NCBI GenBank assembly: GCA_900544255.1
Contig: UQUM01000020.1
Coordinates: forward strand, 1 to 35,861
Reading direction: 5' to 3'
DNA: 35,861 nucleotides
DNA from: an uncultured Sutterella sp.
GTDB lineage: Bacteria > Pseudomonadota > Gammaproteobacteria > Burkholderiales > Burkholderiaceae_F
Below, one piece after another: positions 21,491 to 30,167 of the stretch. Both the position numbers and the translations under genes were made by a program. The first letter of the stretch is position 1; each line of letters starts with the position of its first letter. The notes beneath the pieces are model-generated. The model worked only from the letters and a program-made list of their open reading frames with translations, was not told where the DNA came from and made no database searches.

Positions 21491-23533
21491 TTATTTCACC
21501 CCCAGCTTCGAGTAATCAATCGGGGTATCAAATTTAATCGGGGTTTTTTCTTGGTCGTTGCCGGGGATGGGCCGCGGCGTGACGACGGCAAAGAGCCGGT
21601 AGCAGGCCATGCAGCGTTCGCTTTCCTTAATGGCGTCGTGCTCGGTGTAGGTGACGTCCACTTCCCGGAAGTTCTTTTCTCGTTCCTTAATGGGAAGATG
21701 CGGACACGGGTGACGTTCAAGTTTCACCTGCGGCGTTTCAAGTTCGTCGTCTTCAAGGAGTCGGCAGTCGCGGATGAGTTTCCCCATGCGGGAGCGCGGC
21801 ACGAACCCCACCGATCCGCGTGACAAGTATTCGTCAATGCTGTCGGCGGCGCGCTGCCCGTGCGAGAGCCCGCCGATCAAAGTCGTGGGACCCGTAGCGC
21901 AGTCGCCACCCGCGAACACCCCGGGGCGCGACGTGGCAAGGGCTTCCGTCACCGAAATGTTGCCGCGGCGGTCAAGCTGAACGCCGTCGGCTTCGGAGAA
22001 GACGTTGCGCTCGAGTTTCTGGCCGATGGCGGCGATCAAGGTCTTACAGGGAATGATGAATTCGCTTCCCGGTATGGCCTTCACGCCGCGACGCCCGCGG
22101 GCATCAGGCTCGGTGAGTTCCATCTTGGTGACGCGAACGCCCGTCACCTCCCCGTTTTCGCTCACGATGGCGACGGGATTGGTGAGAAAGTGAAATTCAA
22201 CGCCTTCGGCTTCTGCGGCCTCGATTTCCTCGTGGTCGGCACTCGCTTCCTTAATGGTGCGGCGATAGACGACGTGCACTTTCCCCGTGGCGGTGCGCTG
22301 CGCCGTGCGGCAGCAGTCCATGGCGACGTTTCCGCACCCGACGACTACGATGTCTCCTTCAAACACCGGGGGATTATTGACGGCAACGCCCTTTTCGCAC
22401 TGCAGCAGAAAGTCGATGCCGTTGCGGTACCCCTTCAACGTCCGATCTTCGTCGGGAAGTCCCAGGTACGCGCCTTCGGCACACCCGATCCCCAAGAACA
22501 CGGCGCCGTAACCCGCGTCAAAAAGGCTTGAAATCGTGATGTCCTCACCCAGGCGCCGACCGTAATAGAAAGTGCCGCCCATGTGTTTGACGGCGTCCGT
22601 TTCGCTCTGCAGAATCCCCTTCGGCAACCGATACGGCGGAATCCCCCGGAGGGCCATCCCCCCCGCCTTCTCGTCCTTATCGTAAATATCGACGGGGTAA
22701 CCCTTCATCAGGAGATGATAGGCGCAGTTCAAGCCCGCGGGGCCTGCCCCTACGACCGCCACGCGGGCTTTGGTTTCGTCCGTGACCGGACGGATGTTTT
22801 TAAAGAGCTCGGCGACCGACGCTCCGGCATTGTCCGACACGTAGCGCTTCACGTCGCGGATCGCCACCGGCGTATCCACCCTGCGGCGTCGACAGGCCGC
22901 TTCACAGGGACGCACGCAGACACGGCCGCAGGTCGCGACCAAGGGATAGTGCTGCAGCAGCACGCCCATGGCGAGATCCGAATGGCCGTCTCTTACATAA
23001 TTGATGTAGCGAGGAATGTTGACGTGCGACGGACAGGCTTCGATGCACTTGGCGGTCACGGTCGTATAGATGTCGCCGGAAATATCCCGGGGGTCGGCCA
23101 TGAGGCGCCGCAAAAAGAAACGGATGGCGCCGATCATCGCGGCAGGCGTCGTAAGCCCGATGCCGCAGAGACTCGTTTCCTGCATCTGTTCGGCGCTTTC
23201 GAGGATGTGATCCCAGTCCACCATGCGGCCGTAGCCGTTGATCGTATCCTGTAGCGCCGTTTCCATCAGAATCGACGCCACACGGCACGGGGTGCAGCGC
23301 CCGCAGCTCGACTCCCGGGTGCGGCGGTAGTAGCGCAGCAAAATGCCCGCAAGCGGCACTTTGGCATCAAAAACGAGAAAACCCTGGGCCCCCACGAAAG
23401 CATCAATGGGGTTGCCGGGATTGAAATTCGTGAGAGCTGAGAGGTTCAGCCCTTCGGGAGCCTCATCGCCCCCCTGCGTGTTGTCGTACTTGACGCCGTT
23501 CCAGACGCCGTACAGGATCTTTCGCTGGGTCAT
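21491..23533 (-). CDS. NuoF-remnant / GltD-like NAD(P)H-dependent flavoprotein, hydrogenase partner
   Basis: The 680 residues fuse two modules. Residues about 1-145 hold the Fe-S end of NuoF/51-kDa subunits, with Cys77, 80, 83 (SCGRCTPCR) and Cys123, without the FMN/NADH-binding part. Residues about 160-620 resemble the GltD subunit of glutamate synthase: Cys-rich CIEACPSHVNIP and CGRVCVRPCEAAC, an FAD motif VVGAGPAGLNC near 260, a second dinucleotide motif VVVGCGNVAMDCCRTA near 397, and a GGDCATGPTTLIGGL. The C-terminus adds ERCMACYR. It probably takes electrons from NADPH (GltD-type) or NADH and hands them to the hydrogenase, or the reverse. Related fusions occur in anaerobes (SfrB-type). 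The hydrogenase gene begins right after its stop. Confidence 0.9.
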   Translation of the reverse strand: MTQRKILYGVWNGVKYDNTQGGDEAPEGLNLSALTNFNPGNPIDAFVGAQGFLVFDAKVPLAGILLRYYRRTRESSCGRCTPCRVASILMETALQDTINGYGRMVDWDHILESAEQMQETSLCGIGLTTPAAMIGAIRFFLRRLMADPRDISGDIYTTVTAKCIEACPSHVNIPRYINYVRDGHSDLAMGVLLQHYPLVATCGRVCVRPCEAACRRRRVDTPVAIRDVKRYVSDNAGASVAELFKNIRPVTDETKARVAVVGAGPAGLNCAYHLLMKGYPVDIYDKDEKAGGMALRGIPPYRLPKGILQSETDAVKHMGGTFYYGRRLGEDITISSLFDAGYGAVFLGIGCAEGAYLGLPDEDRTLKGYRNGIDFLLQCEKGVAVNNPPVFEGDIVVVGCGNVAMDCCRTAQRTATGKVHVVYRRTIKEASADHEEIEAAEAEGVEFHFLTNPVAIVSENGEVTGVRVTKMELTEPDARGRRGVKAIPGSEFIIPCKTLIAAIGQKLERNVFSEADGVQLDRRGNISVTEALATSRPGVFAGGDCATGPTTLIGGLSHGQRAADSIDEYLSRGSVGFVPRSRMGKLIRDCRLLEDDELETPQVKLERHPCPHLPIKEREKNFREVDVTYTEHDAIKESERCMACYRLFAVVTPRPIPGNDQEKTPIKFDTPIDYSKLGVK

Positions 23534-23810
23534 TCGTTGTTTTCCGCCGCTTTGAGGCCGTCGCCGCGTCGGACTCTCCTCTTTTTGGTTGGGGTTGCAG
23601 GCTAAGTGCGCCCTATTGGTTCCGCCCTAATTTAATCAGGCTGACCATAGGTTTTGTGCTATAGCAGTTCTCAAATCCGAACGGTTTGAGAACTGCGCAT
23701 AGAAGTAATTCTACGATATCCGAGCACTTTAGAGAATTATTTATATGCAAATTATGCATACTTTATTGTCTTTGCAAGAAAACTGTCCGTCTTTGGTGTT
23801 GTATAAAAAA
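23534..23810. promoter_or_regulatory. Upstream region of the hydrogenase operon with a 12-bp palindrome
   Basis: A perfect inverted repeat, GCAGTTCTCAAA (23664-23675) and TTTGAGAACTGC (23685-23696), has a 9-nt spacer and lies 131-163 bp upstream of the flavoprotein start. No T run follows on either strand, so an operator or regulatory RNA hairpin is likelier than a terminator. No FNR-type TTGAT-N4-ATCAA site was seen. Confidence 0.5.
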
Positions 23811-24746
23811 TTATTTCCTCTTTTTGTCACGTTCCGTGAGGTTACGGCTCTTAAATTCCGGTTGAGCGGTTTTGAGGGCTTTGACTTCCTCAGCTTCCTT
23901 CTTTGTAAACCAGCTTGCGGCGAGTCCCGACACGACGATGAGCACCATGCCAGCGGCGGCGACGAGCGTCACTTCGTCACCCAATACCCATACGCCCAAG
24001 AGCGTCGAAAAAAGAATGACGGAATACTGCAGGGCTCCGGCTAAAACCATGTTCCCGTGACTGAAGGCACGCGTCAAGAGGAGCTGCCCTAAAGTCGACG
24101 TAACGCAGAATGCGAGAATCCAGGGCGCCGTCTTTGCGGTGACGGCCGAAAAGCCGCCGGTGAAGGCAACGGCTGCGATACCCGTCACGCTTCCCGCCAG
24201 CATCAGATAAAAGATGATGCGGGCATCGGGTTCATGAAAACGCCCGAGACGCTTCACAAAACCCGTGGCAAGGGCGGTGCAGAGCCCCGCGGATAAGCCG
24301 ACGCCCGCGGCGGTGTATTCCGACGGACCGATCGTGGGGCCCAAGAGAATGATGACGCCTGCAAACCCCAGGGCGAGCGAACTTATCAGGCCCCAGTTGA
24401 TGCGCGCATGGTGCGCGAGTGAATACACGACGACGAACGTCCCCAAGAAAAGGGGCGCCGTGTAGTTCAACGTCATCGCCAGCCCCAGGTTGAGGTGACT
24501 GATGGAATAGATCCCGGCGACGATGGCAGCGATGCCTGCGAACGAGCGGACGAAGTGCGCCGAAGCGTGTTCGGTCGTAAGTACAATCCCGCGGCGGTGC
24601 ATCAGTATGAAGAAGACGATGAGTCCGAAAAAGGATCGGTAAAAAAGCACTTCCCAAGCGCCGACGCCTTCGGCACCGGCGAATTTGATGGATAGTCCGT
24701 AAAGGGCGTAAAAGACGGCTGACACCACCATCCAAAGTGACTGCAT
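23811..24746 (-). CDS. DMT-superfamily transporter, EamA domains (second copy)
   Basis: The 311-residue protein has about ten hydrophobic spans in two repeats, with AVFYALYGLSIKFAGAEG near the start, FYRSFFGLIVFFIL, an NYTAPLFLGTFVVVYSLA, and LGQLLLTRAFSHGNMVLAGALQYSVILFSTLLG in the second repeat. It ends in a basic KSRNLTERDKKRK tail. It resembles the RhaT/EamA exporters for metabolites. It shares family but not close sequence with the gene at 6210-7142. The substrate is unknown. It diverges from the AlbA_2 gene across about 200 bp. Confidence 0.88.
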   Translation of the reverse strand: MQSLWMVVSAVFYALYGLSIKFAGAEGVGAWEVLFYRSFFGLIVFFILMHRRGIVLTTEHASAHFVRSFAGIAAIVAGIYSISHLNLGLAMTLNYTAPLFLGTFVVVYSLAHHARINWGLISSLALGFAGVIILLGPTIGPSEYTAAGVGLSAGLCTALATGFVKRLGRFHEPDARIIFYLMLAGSVTGIAAVAFTGGFSAVTAKTAPWILAFCVTSTLGQLLLTRAFSHGNMVLAGALQYSVILFSTLLGVWVLGDEVTLVAAAGMVLIVVSGLAASWFTKKEAEEVKALKTAQPEFKSRNLTERDKKRK

Positions 24747-24827
24747 AACGGGATCCGAAGAGGATAGAGATTAATAAATGTTAATTTTATGAAATCTGCA
24801 GGATGCGTGTCTGTTTAATTTGATTTT

Positions 24828-24893
24828 TGGCGGTTTGTGCAAAAAAATGGCGGTTAATGGCGGTTTTGATTTAGAATGGCGGTTAGTGGCGGG
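24828..24893 (+). repeat. Phased array of TGGCGGTT repeats, probable operator
   Basis: Four full copies of TGGCGGTT begin at 24828, 24848, 24858 and 24877, and a partial TGGCGGG begins at 24887. The steps of 20, 10, 19 and 10 bp place the copies on nearly the same face of the helix. The array lies just upstream of the AlbA_2 gene and overlaps a GGGAAAAG element before a GTG at 24902. It probably binds a regulator, perhaps the encoded protein. Confidence 0.75.
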
Positions 24894-24952
24894 AAAAGAT
24901 TGTGGAAATTCCGCAGGTGATTTTTTTAATCAAACAAAATCAGATTATTACC

Positions 24953-26368
24953 ATGGTGGAAAGTCAAAACGTAGAATACAAAGAGTCTTGGCGGGATGAA
25001 TACTTGAAATGGATTTGCGGTTTTGCCAATGCTCAAGGTGGTCGGATCTATATCGGTATACGGGATGACGGTTCCGTCAATGGCGTGCCGGATGCAGCTC
25101 GGCTCTTGGAAGATATCCCGAATAAAATCCGAAATAGCATGGGGATCCTCGCGGACGTCAATCTACTGAACCGCGAAGGAAAAAACGTCGTCGAAATTAT
25201 TGTTCCGCCTGTCGCCTACCCGGTAAGTTGCCGCGGCGAATATCACTATCGTTGCGGCAGCACCAAGCAAGAACTCCGAGGATCGCTGCTGACGGAATTT
25301 TTGCTTGCTAAGACCGGGCGAAAATGGGATGCCGCCCCAGTGGATTTCATCAAGGTCGCTGATCTCGATCCGGCGAGTTTTCGTATTTTCCGCGAAGAGG
25401 CCCGACGCAGCGGGCGGGTTCCCCCGGAGGATCTTGAAGTTAGTGACGAAGAGTTGCTCGAAAAGTTGGGACTGCTGACTGATGGAAAGTTGAAGCGGGC
25501 CGCCGTTCTCCTCTTTTACTCGCACCCGGAGCGGCTCATCACCGGTTCCTTTGTCAAAATCGCCAAGTTTTCTTCGGCTTCTGAAATTTTGTACCACGAC
25601 GATCTTCACGGCTCGCTCCTTCAGATCGCCGATCAGGTAGTGAATCTCATCTATCTCAAATATCTCAAGGCCACTGTCTTATACAGCAACGAGTTGCGTC
25701 TGGAGCGTTTCCCTTTTGAGCGGGCCGCCGTTCGTGAAGCGGTCTTTAATGCGCTCATTCACAACAACTATGCAGAAAGCGTTCCCATTCAGATTCGCAT
25801 CGAAGACGATGCCATGTATATCAGCAACACCGGCGTTCTGCCGCCGGGGTGGACGACTCAAACGCTACTTGACCGGCACCAGTCCCGACCGTATAACCCT
25901 GATATTGCCAATACGTTTTATCGGGCCGGGTACGTTGAAACTTGGGGACGCGGCATTCGGAAAATTTGCGACGCCTGCCGCGAGGCGGGTAAACCGCAAC
26001 CGGAATATTCTTTGCGAGGGTGGGATCTCACGGTGAAATTCAGTGCAACGTATCCAGCTTCAGATACGACTTCCGCCGTCGGCTTTTCGGATTGTCTGCA
26101 ACAGGTTCCGCATACGCTTTCTTTGTCGACGGAAGCTCAGGGAAACGGCCTTACGGCAGCGGCAGCGAGCGAAGATCCGGCGGTCGCCAAAATACTTCCG
26201 GTTCTGATTTCGGATCCGGCGGCAACATTACAGACGGTGGCAGATCGCACGGGAATTGCTTTACGAACCGTTGAGCGAAAAATCCGATTCTTGCGGGAGA
26301 AAGGCGTTGTTCAACGCACCTGCGGCCGACGTTTCGGTCGCTGGGTCATCAATCGTCGCGTTGAGTAA
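24953..26368 (+). CDS. AlbA_2-domain / RecG-like ATP-binding transcriptional regulator
   Basis: The 471-residue protein (from the ATG at 24953) has an AlbA_2 domain (residues about 1-125): NVEYKESWRDEYLKWICGFANAQGGRIYIGI, then GNVVEIIVPP and YHYRCGSTKQELRG. A RecG-like/HATPase_c_4 ATP-binding domain follows (about 245-355): REAVFNALIHNNYAESVPI, then MYISNTGVLPPGW and FYRAGYVETWGRGIRKI. The C-terminus is a winged-helix-like segment (TLQTVADRTGIALRTVERKI). Such proteins regulate transcription and often lie in mobile or defence-related loci. A GTG at 24902 with a weak GGGAA is a possible longer start; homology favours 24953, which lacks a ribosome-binding site. A repeat array precedes it. Confidence 0.85.
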   Translation: MVESQNVEYKESWRDEYLKWICGFANAQGGRIYIGIRDDGSVNGVPDAARLLEDIPNKIRNSMGILADVNLLNREGKNVVEIIVPPVAYPVSCRGEYHYRCGSTKQELRGSLLTEFLLAKTGRKWDAAPVDFIKVADLDPASFRIFREEARRSGRVPPEDLEVSDEELLEKLGLLTDGKLKRAAVLLFYSHPERLITGSFVKIAKFSSASEILYHDDLHGSLLQIADQVVNLIYLKYLKATVLYSNELRLERFPFERAAVREAVFNALIHNNYAESVPIQIRIEDDAMYISNTGVLPPGWTTQTLLDRHQSRPYNPDIANTFYRAGYVETWGRGIRKICDACREAGKPQPEYSLRGWDLTVKFSATYPASDTTSAVGFSDCLQQVPHTLSLSTEAQGNGLTAAAASEDPAVAKILPVLISDPAATLQTVADRTGIALRTVERKIRFLREKGVVQRTCGRRFGRWVINRRVE

Positions 26369-26453
26369 CGCCTTTGGAGGAGCTTCAAGGGAACTTCCCT
26401 AAGTACTTTTGCCAAAGGTGCTTGTCAAAAGGTAATTTTTGCGTTTTCACCCC

Positions 26454-26481
26454 TTGCTCCGGTTTTTCTCTGTGGCAGAAT
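26454..26481 (+). promoter_or_regulatory. Possible his operon promoter
   Basis: TTGCTC (26454-26459) and CAGAAT (26476-26481) are separated by 16 bp, 60 nt before the leader peptide. The match is moderate. Confidence 0.4.
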
Positions 26482-26540
26482 GCCCTCACCGCTTCAGACC
26501 TCCTGAAGCCCTTGATTTCACTTTTTAGCGATTGAAAAAG

Positions 26541-26585
26541 ATGTTTATTTCTGCTCAGCTCCGCCGCCATCACCACCATACCTGA
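26541..26585 (+). CDS. hisL: His operon leader peptide, four consecutive His codons
   Basis: A 14-codon ORF begins at ATG 26541 and ends at TGA 26583-26585. Its product is MFISAQLRRHHHHT, with four His codons (CAT CAC CAC CAT) next to the stop. Ribosome stalling at His codons when charged tRNA-His is scarce favours an antiterminator, as in the E. coli and Salmonella his leader (seven His codons). An A-rich GAAAAAG precedes the start. The following terminator and the hisG start complete an attenuator. Confidence 0.9.
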   Translation: MFISAQLRRHHHHT

Positions 26586-26709
26586 AAGAGAGTCTTTCAG
26601 GCGCGGTCGCGCGGAAGACCCTCAAAGGAAGGCTTCCGGCGGCTCAGGCGCGAACTCAAGCAGAAACACCCTACGAACCCTCGGAAGTCAAAAACTTCCG
26701 AGGGTTTTT
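26582..26709 (+). terminator. His attenuator: pause-like hairpin, antiterminator and terminator
   Basis: CTGAAAG/CTTTCAG (26582-26600) forms a hairpin that overlaps the leader stop and could act as a pause site. AACCCTCGGAAGT (26676-26688) and ACTTCCGAGGGTT (26694-26706) form a 13-bp stem followed by a T run (to 26709), a strong intrinsic terminator. CTTCCG at 26633-26638 can instead pair with CGGAAG of the terminator arm (26682-26687), which would serve as antiterminator. hisG begins 61 nt later. Confidence 0.85.
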
Positions 26710-26769
26710 CATTCCGACGCGGGCTGCAGCGAACCCCTATACCGATTTTGACCTTTTGAGGAATGAAAA

Positions 26770-27669
26770 ATGACTGACTCCCCCCGTCTTCGAATCGCCC
26801 TGCAAAAAAGCGGACGCCTTGCAGACGACTCCCAAGATCTTTTTGAACGCTGCGGCATCCGCGTGCGTTTTTCCGGACAGCGGCTCCTCGCGGTCGCCGA
26901 AAACCTCCCCGTGGAATTCCTGCGGGTGCGCGATGACGATATTCCGGGGCTCGTGATGGACGGCGTCGTTGATCTTGGGATCATCGGCGAAAACGTTCTC
27001 GAGGAAACGGTGCTTTCGCGCCGTGCGCAGTCGATGCCCTCCCCCTATCGGACGTTAAAGCGCTTTGATTTCGGCGGCTGCCGCTTGTCGATTGCCATTC
27101 CCAACGATCAGACGTGGAACGGCTTGTCGGATTTGGCGGGGCGCCGCATCGCAACGAGCTACCCTCAGCTTTTAAAGCGTGCGCTTGACGAACGCGGCAT
27201 TGCCTTTAAGCCCTGCCTGCTGACGGGGTCGGTTGAGGTAGCGCCGCGGGCGGGCCTTGCCGACGCGATCTGCGACCTCGTGTCGACCGGTGCCACCTTG
27301 GAAGCAAACGGCCTTAAGGAAGTGGAAGTCATCTACCGCTCCAAGGCCTGCCTTATTGCCCGCGAGAGCGCGATGGGGGACGCGAAGGAATCGCTCATCA
27401 AACGGCTCCTCGTTCGTATGCAGGGTGTTGCCCGGGCCCGCGAATGCAAATACATCATGCTGCATGCTCCGAAGTCACAATTGAACGCCATTACGAAGAT
27501 CCTCCCCGGGGCCGAGCATCCGACGATTCTCCCCTTGGAAGGCGATGCGACGAAGGTGGCGATGCACATGGTCTCCAAGGAAAACCTCTTCTGGGAAACG
27601 ATGGAACAGTTAAAGGCGCTCGGCGCCTCCTCAATCCTCGTGCTTCCTATTGAGAAGATGATGGAATAA
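26770..27669 (+). CDS. hisG: ATP phosphoribosyltransferase, long form
   Basis: HisG joins ATP and PRPP in the first step of histidine synthesis. The 299-residue product matches the long form, which has its own C-terminal ACT-like regulatory domain and is inhibited by histidine. Motifs: LQKSGRLADDSQDLF at the start, VDLGIIGENVLEE, AIPNDQTW, ATSYPQLLKR, GSVEVAPRAGLADAICDLVSTGATLEANGL (PRPP-binding), and the C-terminal regulatory domain from about 215. Most betaproteobacteria instead have the short form plus HisZ; no hisZ is seen here. GAGG lies 8 nt before the ATG. Confidence 0.95.
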   Translation: MTDSPRLRIALQKSGRLADDSQDLFERCGIRVRFSGQRLLAVAENLPVEFLRVRDDDIPGLVMDGVVDLGIIGENVLEETVLSRRAQSMPSPYRTLKRFDFGGCRLSIAIPNDQTWNGLSDLAGRRIATSYPQLLKRALDERGIAFKPCLLTGSVEVAPRAGLADAICDLVSTGATLEANGLKEVEVIYRSKACLIARESAMGDAKESLIKRLLVRMQGVARARECKYIMLHAPKSQLNAITKILPGAEHPTILPLEGDATKVAMHMVSKENLFWETMEQLKALGASSILVLPIEKMME

Positions 27670-27713
27670 CCCGATTTTCAGCCATTTAATTTTTTGCTTT
27701 TGACGGAGAAATA

Positions 27714-29045
27714 ATGATGTCCGACATGGAAAAGTCCGAACTCACGTTCGCCGAACCCGTGGATTGGTCGGCGCTCACGGAAACGGAACGCGATGAGGTC
27801 CTCAAGCGCCCGGCCGTCGCTGCCGGCGCCCGCGTCACGGAGGTGGTGACAGGGATTCTCGCGGATGTGGAAAAGCGCGGTGATGAAGCGCTTCGGGAAC
27901 TCTCGGCAAAATTTGACCGCGTTGCCGTCAAGGCGATGCGCGTGGAGGATGAGGCCGTGGAAGCGGCCTGGAACCGCGCGACGCCGGAATTTCGCGCGGC
28001 CCTGCAAACGGCGGCGGACAACATTCGGCGCTTTCACACTGCGGAAAAACTGGCGTCGGTGACGGTGGAAACGATGCCGGGGGTGATCTGCACGCAGGTG
28101 ACGCGTCCTATCGCCAGCGTCGGTCTCTACATCCCCGGCGGTACGGCGCCGCTTTTTTCCACCGTGTTGATGCTGGGGATCCCCGCGTCGATCGCGGGCT
28201 GCAATAAGGTGATTCTCTGTTCGCCTCCGCCGGTCGCCGACCCCATTCTCTGCGCTGCGAAACTCTGCGGCATCAAGGATATCTATCAAGTCGGAGGCGC
28301 TCAGGCGATTGCCGCAATGGCCTTCGGTACGGCCTCGATTCCGAAGGTTGCGAAGATCTTCGGACCGGGCAACGCCTACGTAACCGAAGCCAAGCGCCAG
28401 GTGTCCCGCCGTACGGACGGTGCAGCCATTGATATGCCGGCAGGCCCCTCGGAAGTTCTCGTCATTGCCGACGAAGCGGCAAACCCCACGTTTGTGGCGG
28501 CGGACCTTCTTTCTCAGGCCGAACACGGTCCGGATTCTCAGGTGGTGTTGGTGACGCCTTCGGAGACGCTTGCTAAGGCAGCGGCCGCCGAAGCCCTGCG
28601 GCAGCTGCAGGAGCTCCCGCGCCGTGCGATTGCGGAAAAAGCGCTTTCCGCGAGCCGCATTATTTTGGTGAAGGACTTGGCCGAAGCCGTGGCGGTGTCT
28701 AACCGTTACGCTCCCGAACACCTCATTCTTCAGACGAAAAACGCACGCGACCTGGTACCTGCCGTGCAGAACGCCGGTTCCGTTTTCGTCGGCGCGTATT
28801 CGCCGGAATCCGGGGGCGACTACGCAACCGGCACGAACCATGTTCTTCCCACCTACGGGTGTGCCGCCGCCTATTCGAGCCTGGGGTTGGCGGACTTCAT
28901 GCGCCGTATGACCGTGCAGGAAATGACGCCCGCTGGCTTTAAGGGACTGGCGGAGACGATTGCGCTTCTTGCCCATACCGAAGAACTTGACGCGCACCGC
29001 AACGCCGTTCTCGTGCGTCTTGCTCAAATTAAGGCGGAGGACTGA
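27714..29045 (+). CDS. hisD: Histidinol dehydrogenase
   Basis: HisD oxidises histidinol to histidine in two NAD-dependent steps and uses zinc. The 443-residue protein has GLYIPGGTAPLFSTVLMLGIPA, GGAQAIAAMAFGT, PKIFGPGNAYVTEAKR, MPAGPSEVLVIADE, LLSQAEHGPDSQ (zinc ligands Gln and His) and VGAYSPESGGDYATGTNHVLPT. It begins 44 nt after hisG, and a second ATG follows the first. It ends 3 nt before hisC. Confidence 0.97.
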   Translation: MMSDMEKSELTFAEPVDWSALTETERDEVLKRPAVAAGARVTEVVTGILADVEKRGDEALRELSAKFDRVAVKAMRVEDEAVEAAWNRATPEFRAALQTAADNIRRFHTAEKLASVTVETMPGVICTQVTRPIASVGLYIPGGTAPLFSTVLMLGIPASIAGCNKVILCSPPPVADPILCAAKLCGIKDIYQVGGAQAIAAMAFGTASIPKVAKIFGPGNAYVTEAKRQVSRRTDGAAIDMPAGPSEVLVIADEAANPTFVAADLLSQAEHGPDSQVVLVTPSETLAKAAAAEALRQLQELPRRAIAEKALSASRIILVKDLAEAVAVSNRYAPEHLILQTKNARDLVPAVQNAGSVFVGAYSPESGGDYATGTNHVLPTYGCAAAYSSLGLADFMRRMTVQEMTPAGFKGLAETIALLAHTEELDAHRNAVLVRLAQIKAED

Positions 29046-29048
29046 ACG

Positions 29049-30167
29049 ATGACGGCGCCCCAAAACTTGGCGCGGCCCGAAGTGCAGCGCCTCACGCCCT
29101 ACGCCTCTGCCCGACGCATCATTGCCGAAGCCGGCTGCCGCGGTGAGGTGTGGATGAACGCCAACGAGTCCGCCGAAGGCAACGACGTTGCTGCGCTTCG
29201 TTTGACGGACGACGTCTTGGCGCGTTTCAACCGCTATCCGGAACCGCAGCCCGAAGAAGTCATTCGGCGTTATGCCGCCTACGCGGGAGTGGATCCCGCC
29301 GGTGTCGTCGTGGCGCGCGGCGGGGACGAAGGGATTGATCTTCTCGTACGTACCTTCTGTACGCCGGGAGAGGACGCCGTGCTCGACTTCCCGCCGACTT
29401 ACGGCATGTATTCGGTGTCGGCCGAAACTGCGGGCGTGCGCGTGGTGCGTTTGACGACGAAGGAAGCAGACGGTTGGTTGCCCGATCCGGCGGCCCTGCG
29501 GGCGGCGCTTGCCGCGGATCCGGGGATTAAGGTTGTTTTCGCCTGTTCCCCCAATAACCCCACGGGCGGTCTCCTCACCCCGGCTGTCGTTGAAGATTTG
29601 ATCGACGCGACACGTGACCGTGCGATTCTCGTGATAGACGAAGCCTATGTTGACTTCATCCCGGAAGCCTCCGTAAAGGATCGCTTGAAGGGGGCGCCGC
29701 AGCTTGTCATCATCCGTACGCTCTCTAAGGCGTTTGCGTTGGCGGGAATCCGCTGCGGGTTGCTTATCGGCGCCCCTGAAGTGATCGGCATGATAAAAAA
29801 AGTGATTGCTCCCTACCCCGTGCCGGTACCGGTGGCGGCGGTGGCTGAAGCGGTACTTTCGCCGGAAGGCATTACTGCGATGCAGCACCGTGCTGAAGCG
29901 ATGAAAGAACGTCGCCTGGAACTCACGGAAGCGCTTAAGCGCCTGCCCGGGGTGACGGCGGTGTATGAGGGCTGCGGCAACTTCATTCTGGCCCGCTTCA
30001 CCGACGCGCGCGGCACGTATCTCGCACTTCGCAACGAGGGCATCATTCTTCGCGAACAAGCGTCGCAGCCGGGGTTGGCGGATGCGCTCCGGATTACCGT
30101 CGGTACTGACGACGAAAATAAACGACTTTTATCGGCTCTTACGAAATTGGGAGGGCTGTCTCGATGA
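29049..30167 (+). CDS. hisC: Histidinol-phosphate aminotransferase
   Basis: HisC is a PLP-dependent, fold type I aminotransferase acting on imidazole-acetol phosphate. The 372 residues show WMNANESA, RYPEPQPEEVIRRYA, ARGGDEGIDLLVRTFC, SPNNPTGGLL, IDEAYVDF and the PLP-lysine motif TLSKAFALAGIRCG near 225. The gene begins 3 nt after hisD and overlaps hisB by 4 nt. Confidence 0.96.
   Translation: MTAPQNLARPEVQRLTPYASARRIIAEAGCRGEVWMNANESAEGNDVAALRLTDDVLARFNRYPEPQPEEVIRRYAAYAGVDPAGVVVARGGDEGIDLLVRTFCTPGEDAVLDFPPTYGMYSVSAETAGVRVVRLTTKEADGWLPDPAALRAALAADPGIKVVFACSPNNPTGGLLTPAVVEDLIDATRDRAILVIDEAYVDFIPEASVKDRLKGAPQLVIIRTLSKAFALAGIRCGLLIGAPEVIGMIKKVIAPYPVPVPVAAVAEAVLSPEGITAMQHRAEAMKERRLELTEALKRLPGVTAVYEGCGNFILARFTDARGTYLALRNEGIILREQASQPGLADALRITVGTDDENKRLLSALTKLGGLSR

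Noticed and set aside
20462..21823. 453-codon plus-strand ORF opposite the hydrogenase genes
   Set aside because: Spans the junction of two confident genes on the other strand; no recognisable sequence.
24828..24893. TGGCGGTT repeats as plasmid-type iterons or a replication origin
   Set aside because: No Rep gene or DnaA boxes are nearby, and the array sits directly before a regulator gene, so an operator is simpler.
24828..24893. TGGCGGTT repeats as a CRISPR array
   Set aside because: Repeats of 8 bp with 2-12 bp gaps do not fit CRISPR spacing, and no cas gene is present.
27678..30059. 793-codon minus-strand ORF opposite hisD and hisC
   Set aside because: Antisense shadow of two clear his genes in GC-rich DNA; composition is Arg/His-rich and unlike any protein.
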